A stretch of 64,000 nt of DNA from Phragmites australis (Eukaryota; Streptophyta; Magnoliopsida; Poales; Poaceae). The notes below the pieces were generated by a model, which was given only the letters and a program-made list of their open reading frames with translations, did no database searches and was not told where the DNA came from. The stretch is taken from assembly GCF_958298935.1 (NCBI RefSeq), contig NC_084939.1:193501-257500 (forward strand), read 5' to 3'. Every line of letters begins with the position of its first letter. Position 1 is the first letter of the stretch. Positions 46,540-57,721 of the stretch are shown here, one piece after another. The position numbers and the translations under genes are program-made.

Positions 46540-46853
46540 ATTCTCGATCTGTAAGCCGAAATGAACTCTGGATGGAAGAAGAAGAAGAGCTTTGAGATTG
46601 TTTGAGCACAGTGCAAAGCCTCAACCCCAACACCACTATTTATAGAACTCAATTATCACGCAAGAAGACGTTGTTGCGTGTGTCACGATGCGATAGGCTG
46701 TCTCTAGGATTAGTATTTCGGAGTTGTCGCTTGTCCAATGGCCAATTCTGATGATTGATTATCTTTTGAGCGTGAAAGTTTGCATGAAAGACTTCACCTT
46801 AATAATTTAATATAATCATTGTCATGATAGATGTTACCGAATCCCTAATGATC

Positions 46854-49800
46854 GGAATGAGATCCTCTGACATCAATGGAGCAAAGTGTCACGCTCGGTT
46901 TTTCAAAAAAAAAACTAGGTGCATTTCACATATATGGCAGGATCAGTTTCATCATACATGCGATGACATTAACAGTGATATACAGTTCTATATCGAACAA
47001 AAATAACTTTATTGAAACAAATACTAGAGTTTTGAACAACGGGGGAAGAACAAGGGGAAAACTCCAACGAAAGCTTCAGGGCAAATCACAGGCAATCGAC
47101 TGGGGGCAACGCGACCTAGGATGCTTTGTCTTCATTGTAGTCTTCAGCTTCCTTGATCCTCGTGTAGCCTTCTCCAACTGAGTAGCATTTATTATTGAAA
47201 ATAACAAGTGTGAGTACATATCGTACTCCGCAAATATGAAAAAAATAGGCCATGAAGGTTTAAGACAAGGAAGGCTTGACTCAGCTTTACTGCAACTAAG
47301 CCATAACAACCTAGAACTCAAAAGACATAGCAGTCCTATTTACTATGTGTGACGACATTGACATTAAAGGAAATGCTCATCGGATTCCATCCGACTAATA
47401 GACTCACCAGATATTCCATATCCAGCTACCAACTCATCGGGGTACCACCACCCGACTACCCAAGACAAACCATCCAAGATTCCCACTAATCATGAAGAAG
47501 TCCAAGCCTGCTCTTGACCGTGAGCACGGCTGATCGATCAGTTTTATACCCTGCAGAGTTTGCACACTTTACCCACGAGTCGTGATTTCATCACCCGCAT
47601 TACCAGGTGACAGTCTCCATGTTGCCGTGCCGGCCAAGCACTTACACACTTCTGAGGTGTGCGCTAGGAGATCACTACAAGGCCTTTACAAAGCTCCTGC
47701 CGACCTGTAAGCACCCACTGAGGTTTCACCGCTAACAGACGATTCTATCGCTGCAGAAGCCCCCTCTTGTGCCACTCAACCGTCCAATGGTGCTCACAGA
47801 ACCGGAGGAGTGGCTAATTAATTGGCCAGGCTATACCCATATTGGCCCCGTGGTTGCGCTGTTTAGCCGGATTACATGCTTCAAGAACCAGTCCTTAGGA
47901 TCCCACACAAGTACAAACCACAATCCAACTGTACATTCCCGAACCATCATCAAGCCAACCATCATGTTAGGATCCCTATGTTCCATGTTGCTACAAAAGA
48001 TTACCCAATCCGGTTCATGTTGCATAGACCATTAATCAGATTAATATTTAAACCACCCGACTTGACAGCATGACTAAATATTTCTACCCTTGACACCCAA
48101 ACTACAACACATGCGATAAGGATAATCTGGAAAGTACGAGTAAACCCTAAACATAGGATTCATATTGACAAGCATGTAATGAAGGATAAACAACTAACAT
48201 AAATTCCTAAAATATGTGCAAGATATTCAAGGAAACTTGCCTTCTCCGAAGTGCTGCTCCAAATCACTGAAGTCTTGATCTTGAATATTCTCGAACGGCT
48301 CCGGGACATGATCATCTACACGCGAAGAGAACAACACGCTAAGAACAAGCGCAAAATGAAGCTAACGCAACAAACAACCGCGAAGGCTGGCTAGATTACG
48401 ATTTTAGAAAGATTTGGGCGCAAGAATCGCCCAAATCGGAGCTATGACGCGAAAGCTACGGCTAAACGAATTTTTAAACAGCTAAAAACGATGAAAACTA
48501 TTTTTCTGAAATTAAACCTAATTTTTAAAAGGCTTAAAACATTTATTTAAATTTTTCCAAAATTATTTTATAGCATAAAACTAATTAAAAAAAATTTATA
48601 AAATTTATTTACATTTTTCTAGAAATAAAACTATTTTTATTTGCAACAAAACATATTAAAAGCATTTATTTTATCAAAGAAAACATATTTAAAACAGTAT
48701 TTGAATTAATCTATATTTTCTAAAAAATATTTTCCAATTAAAAACATTTATTCTTAATATTAAAACTTTTTTCAGAATTAAAATTGAATTAAAAACCTAT
48801 TAAAAGCATAAACTATTTTCTGGAATTTTTGTAATAAAAGGAAACCTATTTTCGGATTAAATCTATTTTTGAATTATTTTTCTAAAGAAAAACCGAATTA
48901 CTTCGCAATGATGACCTCAGCACTGACTGGGACGCTGACTAGGCTTGGGAAGATGACGTGGATGACACGTGTCGCCACATGGTACTGACGTGGCTCGGTT
49001 GGTTGACTGGGTTTATGTGACACGTGGCGGCTTCCTAGTGGCCCACGAAGGGGTACGCCCAGATCTAATCTTGGTCGTTCATCTATGATCGGACGGTCGA
49101 GGGCATTTGGGGGAGAATTGGCGGCCGGCGGCGACAGAGAGACGGCGGCGCCACCGTGGACATCACCGGAGACGCACGGAAACGTGCTACGAGCTACCAA
49201 ACTCGACGGGAGATGGCGCAAACGAACGAGATGACGACGGGGAGTCTCACCGAGGGCTTCACGGCGGCCGGCGGGGTCTCGGCGGTGGTTGGTGACGGAG
49301 CGAAGCGGCGGTGGGGTCAGAGCTCAGCGGGGAGGTGCTTCCGGCGGCGGAGGAGCGAAGCCGAGGGGTGGGACACACTCCTCGAGGTCCCGCAGTGCTG
49401 ATGGCAGCCTCGGATGCACCGGGAAAGGCTCGGACGCGGCGGTCGGCGACGGCGGAGCTCCTCGCTGGTAATGGCGCTCAACAAAGGTGAGGGGCGGCGG
49501 TGCTAGGTGAGAATGGGAGAGGGGGGGTTGGGGATGGTAAAAAGGTGTGAGAGGCCGGCCGGTGCGGGGTCGTGGGCGCGGGTGAAGCAGAGGGACGAGG
49601 ATGACAGGCGGGTCCGGCGCGTCAGCGAGAGAAAGAGAAGGAGACATGGAGATCAGAGAGAGAGAGAAACGGGCGTCACACAAAGTCAGAGAGCTATAGT
49701 GCCTCTTACTTTGCTCCATCTCAGCCGTGCATTCAAGAAGCGACGGACCGGATTTGGAGCTACAGTAGATGAATAAACAGTAAATCTGTACAGTAACTAT

Positions 49801-49901
49801 ATACAGTTCCTGTGAATAGTAACATCAGAGACACTGTAGCAGTAGACTCGTTTTACTGTTTGCCTCTGACGTTGAGGCACAACGTCAGAGGATCCGGTTC
49901 C
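46854..49901. mobile_element. MULE-like element, non-autonomous
   Basis: The left end ggaatgagatcctctgacat and the right end, reverse complemented ggaaccggatcctctgacgt, are inverted repeats. The flanks are ctaatgat(c) at 46845-46853 and 49902-49910, an 8-9 bp target duplication; the last base is ambiguous because the next element begins there. The empty site is visible in copy A near 43825. The 3.0-kb interior is AT-rich from 48480 to 48900 and GC-rich from 49080 to 49600. I see no transposase domain. Frames in the GC-rich part have no recognisable family. Confidence 0.72.
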
Positions 49902-49909
49902 CTAATGAT

Positions 49910-50509
49910 CAGGGGCGGAGCCAGGCATCGGCCAACCTGGGCTCCGGCCCCTCTTACCGTGCAACATTTTCTGAAGAGTGAAGAGGCCAGGACACGCCGG
50001 CGAGCTCCGCGACGACATCCTCCGCCGGATCCTCGCTACCGGTGGTGGCCTCCCCGCCGAGCTCGAGCTCCCCGACCTCTTCTTCTTCCCAGCTAAGCTT
50101 CACTGCAACAACAGGCAGCAGCTTTGCCGCCACCACTGAAGCAGCTCCTGCAGCGCCCCGCTACTCCAGTCGGTCTGAGGAGCCTCGCCACTACTCTCTA
50201 CGTCGACTCTGAGCCTCAATCCACTCCTTTCCACGGATCGACCCGAGTTGCACCGCCTTCTTCCCCTAGTCCGATAGCCGCGCAGTGCTACATTGCGCTC
50301 CCAAATTCGTCGAACCCAGTGAGTCATCCCTCGATTCATCGCATCCACGAGTTCCTAGCTTGGTCGCGCACCTCTTTGACACCTCCTCCTCCTTTCGAAT
50401 CTGTCGCTGGACAGGGCCTTCTTGTCCGTTTCCCTGTTGCCGGTCTCCAGGCGCCATCATGCTACAGTAAATTTGGCCACCCTTGGTCTTGAACCTGGCT
50501 CCATCACTG
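49910..50509. mobile_element. hAT element (600 bp, non-autonomous)
   Basis: The ends are caggggcggagccagg and, reverse complemented, cagtgatggagccagg, matching common hAT termini. The 8-bp flanks are ctaatgat (49902-49909) and gtaatgat (50510-50517), seven of eight equal. It was inserted into the right target duplication of the MULE-like element. The GC-rich interior has short frames but no hAT transposase motif. Confidence 0.8.
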
Positions 50510-51727
50510 GTAATGATGATGACTGCTAGCTTGGGTTAACCCAAAGGTTAATATAGCAAGGAACAACTGAAAATTAACCTTACACACAAGGCTAACACTA
50601 TACTACTCGGTGAAATCTTTTCTGAACGAAAATACTCAGTGTTAGTTCCAAAAAAAGAAGACTATTCTAAAGAGAATTAAACCCTAAGAACAGTAGATCA
50701 TCGGGGCAACAAATTGATAAATTTTATTAATTGAGTTGTGTACTTCTGTGTATTTCAAACTTAAAGTATTCTGAATTGAAAAATGTTGTTGCTTTCTAAA
50801 GTAAGAATTCGTGGTTGACTTCTCTTCCCTTGTTCTTCATCGATTGCTAGCCGGCAAGAAATGGGCCTCTTGTTCCTTATCTCAATTTCTTCTGCCCCAA
50901 ATTAAAGCAGCAAGTAGCTTTCAGACACCGATGTATGTATTCAATAATCCTTTTATGCATTGTTAAAAAAGTTACAATCTGTACTAATGGCTACAAATTA
51001 AATACCAGTACTCTATTATTACAAGAAATCACTAGTACTTTCTTTGTATTTCTTGACATGTAACCTACGTTGCCAACTTGTGTGTATCAGCTGTCTTGCC
51101 TGAGACAACAATAAAAGCATCACATCCACCACGTCAACAATAAAAAGAGGGAGACGGGCGCAAAAAATGTTATCACATTGCATTAACAAAGATTATGTCA
51201 AAATCCTCGTTACTTTAGTCTTCAAGGTTCCCTAAGAATGTTCAGAAACTCAGAAATCAGATTATATCAGACTTCAGTGAAAAAATGAGTAGCAAATTTT
51301 GTATAGGGATTTTTATCGAATTCAACTAATACTTTGAAATTATTGGCTTCATCATTTAACAATGCATCTGTTATTCTTGGTTGTTTACACAGTGCAAACT
51401 AAGGAGGTATTTTTTCATGCCTGAATTTTAAACAGACAAAATGTTGCAGTCAGTTGTCACTTGTCAGTTAAAAATGGTCGCTGCTCCAAGTTTGGAGGAT
51501 TGGTTCGTCCACAACCACAACTTGGCGTGCGTTTCTAGGGAATTGCATGGAGGGGAAGAAACAAAAGGTAGTGCCAAACTTCGATGCTTCTGAAAGGTGC
51601 TTTATTTGCTGTTAACTTTAAGACTGAAATGAACAAACTGAAACGTTTGCGAGCAAATAATAATGAAAGGCAGCTGAATTGGAAGCTAGAGCAAAACGAT
51701 GAAATCATCAAACTAGACACTACCCCG

Positions 51728-52294
51728 AGGCCACACGCGCTCTTTAAATGCGGTTTCGGACCTTTAACTTGCTAACACCTCATCGGTGGGCCCCTCGGGG
51801 GTCTTTGTCTGGGGGCCTCCTGAGTCGTCGGGGAACCAAGTGCTCGGGGGGGTACTGTTCACCTCCCCGAGCACTCTCTCCCGAGAACGCCCTTCCTTGG
51901 TCCTCGGGGTACCGAGTGCTCGGGGGTACTGTTCACCTCCCCGAGCACTCTCTCCCGAGAACGCTTGTACGGATCCTTGGGAACCGAGTGCTCCGGGACC
52001 ACTGCCCGTAGCCCCGAACACTCTCTCCCGGAATTTCCTTCGACGGGTCCTCGGGGTTCCTGGGTGCTCGGGGGCCAGCGAACGCAGCCCCGAGCACCAC
52101 CTTCCCGACACTCAGACTTCATGGATCATCGGGGAACTGGGGTGCTCGGGGACCACCGACCGTGTCCCCGAGCGCCCTCTCCCGGGACTTAATCTTTTTT
52201 ACCTCGCGGAGGACACTCCGCGGGAGGGCGCCGCGTGGCGGATTGTTGGCCCGGCCTCGGGATTCGGGGAACCCCGCTTCCTGATACACCAACA
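51728..52294 (-). repeat. 3' LTR, truncated
   Basis: It matches 62137-62702 closely. Its inner end is ctgatacaccaaca; the outer 880 bp or so is missing, and the join to other DNA is near taccccgagg at 51721-51730. It contains four to five of the GAGTGCTCGG palindrome units. Confidence 0.85.
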
Positions 52295-52310
52295 GTAGCC
52301 CCCGGGCCCA
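52295..52310 (-). other. Polypurine tract
   Basis: On the minus strand the sequence directly before the 3' LTR is gggcccgggggctac, a purine-rich tract in the expected place for plus-strand priming. It fixes the element's direction. Confidence 0.6.
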
Positions 52311-52670
52311 TTGGCAGGCGATGACCCAGAGACTGCGGATGGGCCCTTCGTCGCCAACGAGGCTGGGGCCGGTATTAACGCCACGTGGCAAGCTTCGGAT
52401 GGTGGTCCTTCTGATCCGGACCCCTGGCATGGCCCAAGGGGGAGCCGAACGGACGCGTGTCCGTCCGTCTTCCGAGGCGTGCGATAACGGGACGGGCGGC
52501 GTGTGATAGCGAGGCAGGCGTCACGCGCGGCAACTGCGCAAATTGAGGGACATGCGCCTGACAGCGGTTGACGCCCGTACGGCCCGAGGGAGGTTCGCCG
52601 GGTGGTTGTGTTGATCGAGGAAACCGTCCCGCCTAGTACTGCAGCAGGCGATGCTTGAATTTCCCTAGGG

Positions 52671-52678
52671 TATAAAAG
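52671..52678 (+). promoter_or_regulatory. TATA box of the accessory gene
   Basis: tataaaag lies about 150 bp before the ATG at 52825 on the plus strand, in a context (cctagggtataaaaggagga) typical of plant core promoters. It supports independent transcription of the accessory gene. Confidence 0.55.
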
Positions 52679-52824
52679 GAGGAAGGGAGCGGACCGCACC
52701 CCTCTTTACGCCATCTTGCGATCAAGCTCTTGCCTTCTTTGCACTCCTGAGCCCGAGACTCTCCTTAGGCGATCAGAGCGTCTTTCCTTTCTCCACCGCC
52801 CAGATCATCCCCCGCCCCGACAAA

Positions 52825-55800
52825 ATGCCAAGAGCAGGAGGAAGCCGCCGCGACAGGACTCTCAACGGCGTGCTGCCGGAGTCCCGCCTGTTGAATGAGG
52901 AGGCGGTGGGGAAGATTCGGAAGTTGTTGGTCCCCGAAGGCTAGCAGGGGGCCTCGGTGGTGACACCGACGAGCTTCCCGCCGGCGACGAACCGACCAGG
53001 GCGCATCGTCCTCTTCACCTCCTTCATGGCGGCCGGGTTGGTGCCGCCGTACTCAACGTTTTTCCTCCAAATCCTCGACACCTATGGGATCCAGTTGGTG
53101 CACCTCAGCCCCAACTCCGTCGTCATCCTGGCGGTCTTCGCCCACTTCTGCGAGATGTTCATGGGGGTGCTGCCGTCGGTGACGCTTTTTCGGCATTTCT
53201 TCGCGCTGCGGTCGGCCGGGAAGAAGAGGGGCCTCTCCACCGCGGACATCGCTGGCTGCTGCAGCTTCCGGCTGTGGGACGGCCTGGGGGAGCGATACAT
53301 CCCCCAGGTGCTGCGAAGCAAGTGGGAGGAATGGCGGCGCGATTGGTTCTACGTCGACGTTGACCCCCACGACCGTCTGACCCTGCCGGAGGTGGCGGCG
53401 GAATCCCAGAAGGCGACCTGGGAGGTGCCGCCGCCGACGGACGTGCGGGTGGAGCCGGTCATGGAGCGCATCGGGTTCCTGCGTGACACCGGGCTCACCT
53501 CGGTGATGGTGGTGGCGGACTTCCAGCGCCGTCGTCTGGCGCCCCTGTGGGAGCAGGCCTGGCCTTGCTGGCTTTACACCGGCCCTGAGGACATCACCTG
53601 GATCCAGATCGGCAGGGATTGGGACCTGTGCGTGCCGGAGTTGAGGGGCATGCTCCGGGTGGTGACCGGGGTGGATGACCTGAGCCGAGTGGAGCTCTTG
53701 TGGAAAGAGATGGCGCTCTACGCCAATCCTGACCGAGTGGCGATTCAGGCGAAGCTGCCGGAGTTCGACGCCCAGGGGTTGGTCGACCGGCCGAGGCGGT
53801 GGAGTCCCGAGAACATCGAGGCCCCCGCGGTGGGCGAGGCGGCCGGCGAGGGGGCCGCAAGCGGCCCAGCGCAAACCGACGGCGCGGGCTCAGTGGACGG
53901 CGGGTCGCAGGCCAGTGGCGGGACTGTCGCAGGCAGCAGCCGCCGCACCGGAGGAGGAGGCGCCGCTAGCAGCGCGGCGGCGACGGTGGCGCCGGAGGAC
54001 TGGGGGAAGCACCCTCGGCTTTATATTCCTGCGCTGGAGTCCCCGCCATCACCGTCGCCAGGCGAGGGGGGAACACGGGACGGCCAGCTGCGCAGCGCGG
54101 GGCCGTCGACGGGGGCGACATCTGCGGTTCTGGAACCGCACCTTGGTCGGTTTAGGCCCGATTCGGCACCTGGAAACTGGGCGGCGGTCCCGCAGAGCCC
54201 CTGGCGGAAGAGGAGGAGGGAGGAATCCGGAGTACAGGATTCCAGCAGCAAGGTGGCAGTACCGAAGACCCGTGGCCGCGTAAGTTTCGTCCTCTCTCCT
54301 TTCCCGAGCGTGCCTTGCCCGGATTAATATTCTGAGTTTTGATCCCATTCTTCCCTTGCAGGACGCCTACGGGCGCCGCCGAGAGCCAGGGGCGGCCGGA
54401 GGCACCAAGGTTGGCGCTAGCCCTCAAGTCGAGCGCACCCGAGCCGAGTGCGCCAGCGGGGCCAGAGCCGTCAAGCACGGCGGCGGAGCCAGGGACAATG
54501 ATCGCAGCGGCGGAACCGGGGCTGCCCAGCGCGGGGGCGGAGCCGGAGCCAGCGGAAGCGGCGGCGGAGCCGGGGCCGGCGAAAGCGGCGGCCGAGGCAG
54601 AAGTGCAGCCGCCGCCCCGCACCGAGCAGACAAAAGCGGCCGCGCTGGAGCGCCTGGCGCCGTCCGAGCCCGTTCCGAGCGTGCCGAGCGCAGGGCGGGT
54701 GACCGCGCGGCAGTTTTCGGGGACCCCGAGCCCCCCGGAGGAGGCTCGCAGGGGACCCAGCGCCCAGCCGCCGCCCAGCCAGGCCGCCGACCCTCTCCCG
54801 GTCGTGCTTGGGAGCGCCCGGGAGGTGATCGGGCTGCTGGAGGCGGCCGTGGCGGAGGAGATGGCGCAGCGGGAGGCGGAGCGCGCTGCTCTGGCCATAG
54901 AGAGAGCGCAGCTCACCGCGGCTTGGAGCGTTTTTGACTCCCACCTTGCCGCGGCGCGCGCCGCCAACGAGGATGAACGACGCGCCATAGAGGAGGAGCG
55001 GAAGGCCTCGGAGGAGTCCTGCGCGGAGGTTGCGCGGGAATGGAAGGCTCTGGAGGAGACCCGCGTGGAGGCCATGCGGGAGCGGGAAGACCTCGCCCGC
55101 CTGGCCGAGGCATCGCGGCAGCAGGCTGCCGAGGCCCTTGCCAGGGAGAGGCAGGCGTAGGAGCGGGAGGAGGCGGCGGTGAACCGTGAGAGGGCAGCAG
55201 AGGCCTTCCAGGCCGACCTAGCTCGCCAGAAGGGCGAGGTTGACCGGACTCGCGCTGAGCTCCAATACTGGTTGGAGCAACTCCAGCACGTCGATGGGGA
55301 GCTTCGACGCCGGGAGGAGGACGCCGCGATCCGGGAGACCGACGCTGAGATAACGGCGGCAGACTTGGGCGCCCGGGAGGATCTGCTGGCCTGCAGGGAG
55401 GCGGAGGCTGCCTAGGCGGCGGCAGCCGTTGCTACTAGGGAGGAGTGGGCGGCCAAGCTCGAGGCGGAGCTGGCTACCCGGGAGCAGGCCCTGTCTGCCT
55501 TGGTGGGGCAGGCGAAGCCGGCTGAGGCTCAGGTGCCCGCCACCGGCTCCAGTGGTGCGGCCGGAGGGCAGGGCCTCGAGGAGCGGCTGCGGACCATGAC
55601 GGAGGAGCTCGAGGCCGCCTCGGCCGAACGGGCCAGCCTACAGCTGATGCTAGAGGATACCCTCCGGCGGATGCAGCGGTCCATGAGGGTGGCCGGGCTC
55701 GGGCGACTCCTCGTGGAGGAGAAGGGAGCGGGCCCTGGCCGGTTCACCCTGGGCTTCCAGAAGGTCAGCGAGCGCCTCGAAACGCTGCCCCAGGCCATCC

Positions 55801-56048
55801 AAGAACTCGCCGCCTGGGAGGGGCGTGGCTTGGCCCAGGCAGTGGCCGAACACGTCCTGGCTTGCTACCGGAGCCGGGACCCGAACTTCCCGCTGGAACC
55901 AGCTCAGGAAGGGGTGGTCGAAGCCGAGGAGGAGGCCGCCTGGGAGGCAGTTCGGAGTACCTCCGCCGCGGTGACGGCCGGCTTCACGCGGGAGGCGCCG
56001 CCGCCCCCAGTCCTGATCAGCAGCAGCGAAGGCTCCGACTCCGACTAG
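52825..56048 (+). pseudogene. Tat accessory gene, opposite strand (PF04195-type plus coiled coil)
   Basis: Exon 1 runs from ATG 52825 to 54279 and exon 2 from 54362 to 56048, with a clear gtaagt donor and ttgcag acceptor. Exon 1 contains the putative gypsy-type transposon domain (PF04195): LVPPYSTFFLQILDTYGIQL, then HLSPNSVVILAVFAHFCEMF, and VTLFRHFFAL. Exon 2 begins with a Pro/Ala/Glu-rich stretch and continues as a long Arg/Glu/Ala coiled coil, ending in an acidic SSSEGSDSD tail. In-frame stops lie at 52942-52944, 55158-55160 and 55413-55415. The splice as drawn shifts frame between exons by one base, so an indel is likely. Its function is unknown; in relatives it is a separate gene outside gag-pol. 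Confidence 0.75.
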
Positions 56049-57721
56049 GCTTTTGTAGTAGTTTTTTCTTCTTCTTTTTGATTTGATGTAAATATGGGAA
56101 TGATCCCTCAGAATAGCTGTCCTTCTTTTGTGAATATAATGGAAGCCTTTCTTTGGGGTCGCAACTCCAGTATTCTTCCTAAGTGCTTGATGAAGTTTCT
56201 GCTGCTTTCACTTGATGCCCCGAGGAGTACTCAGTCGGACCGACCCCGACCTTTCCTTCCCTGAGAACGAAATCGCCCCGACCGTCCTTCTCGGCGCGTT
56301 CAGCCCCCGAGCCCTCGCGAGTCCGCAATGGCTAAGTCAAAAGACAAAGGCACGAACTTCCTTGCTCGGGAGATAGATCGATCCAACACGGGGCACGCCA
56401 CGACTAGTGAACACCTTCCCACTCTGCAACCACTCAGTGAGTAGACTGGAGACACGTGCGGGCGGGAATGCGACCAAGAGTCCCAACGGTTTGGTGGTGC
56501 CCGGGCTTAGGATGGTCCGGACCGAGCATCGACAGCCCGTCCCTGGGGCCTAGGCTCCGGACTACTCGAGCAGCTCGAGCGATAGGATTACCCGAGAACC
56601 TCAGGGACTCGGTAGTGCTCGGGGCCCTACAAGCGGACCGAACACCATGACCACCATGAAAGACTTCGATCGGACATTACCGCACGTACGGTACACCTTT
56701 CTACTGACCGCTCTGTCGTTCCTGGAAAAGTGGACACGTGGCAGGGTTTTGTGCGCGAGGAAACCATCTCACCGAGCAGATTAGAGTACGAGGGCCCCCG
56801 AGGATGACTCGAGAACAAAGCATTACTGAATGCAAATTCATCTTGAATTTAACCACCCACCGGACAGCTGTTAGCTTCTCGGCCGACCGATCCAGGAGGG
56901 GTGTGCACTCCGAGCTCGGGGTGCCCGGGAACCAAGTTCCCACGGCGGGGCGCCCGAGCACCAAGGGGCGCATGAGGAGCCCGTGGTCAGGCGATCCCGA
57001 CCACTCACGTCTGAGCAGTAGGACCACCCGAGGACCCTTAAGGCTGAGCAGCGTCCTGGGCACCGGGGCCCTTGTGGTCGAGCTGCTTTTGCTTTTGATT
57101 GTCGATCTGTGACTTGAGAAAAAATAGAGGAATTCTTTGCTTGGTGCGCTCTATTAGTGCGGTACTCATTATAGACTGCTCTCATTTTTTACCCAAGACC
57201 TCTCGAGTACCCAGACCGGCGGACAAGAGCAGGCAGAGGCATAACCCAGAGGTCCTATGGTTTGGTGGCGCCCGGGTATGACAGACCGGACCGAGCACCG
57301 ACAGCCCGCCCCTGGGGCCTAGGCTCCGGACTACTCGAGCGGCTCGAGCGATAGGATTACCCGAGAACCCCAGGGGCTCGGTAGTGCCGGGAGACTGTCA
57401 CGACACCGAACACCACAGCCTACCACAATGGACGTAAGCCAGCGGCAGCTACCCGGGCACATACCGATCGGGACTCTTTTATCAGCGGGAAAAATGAGAG
57501 AGCGAACTTTTCTCGCACAATCGAGCATCTCACCAGACAGATTAAACATATAGAATCCAGAATAACGAAATTTGACATAAGGATTGCACATTGATATACA
57601 TATTGTATTGACAATAATTTTTTACAAGGTTGGGTGACTTACCCAGTTAGTGGTAGCCCCTGGTCAACTTGGGCGGGGGGAAGCCCCCGGCCTGGTTGAC
57701 CTGAGCCGCGAGCATGACCAT
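56049..57721. other. Noncoding region between accessory gene and integrase
   Basis: The region follows the stop of the accessory gene and the end of integrase, which converge here. It is GC-rich with stop-rich frames and carries the direct repeat described separately. Confidence 0.6.
56488..57394. repeat. Direct repeat of about 135 bp, two copies
   Basis: Copies at about 56488-56622 and 57259-57394, roughly 770 bp apart, share ggtttggtgg, the block gaccgagca-cgacagcccg, ctggggcctaggctccggac and ggattacccgagaaccyca. They sit in the part of Tat elements that is known to be variable and prone to tandem repeats. Confidence 0.85.

Larger units (their letters stand above)
46089..51632. repeat. Segmental duplication, copy B (interrupted)
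   Basis: 46089-46852 matches 43057-43820, and 50518-51632 matches 43832-44947. The gap is filled by two transposons (46854-49901 and 49910-50509). The left edge is abrupt: directly left of the stop-codon region the sequence changes to unrelated DNA (cacctcgagctgcgtcggt). Differences from copy A are single bases and short indels. Confidence 0.92.

Noticed and set aside
53053..53874. 273-codon minus-strand frame
   Set aside because: Antisense shadow of the PF04195-type exon of the accessory gene.
54152..55075. 307-codon minus-strand frame opposite the coiled-coil exon
   Set aside because: Ser/Ala/Gly-rich antisense shadow of a GC-rich coding exon.
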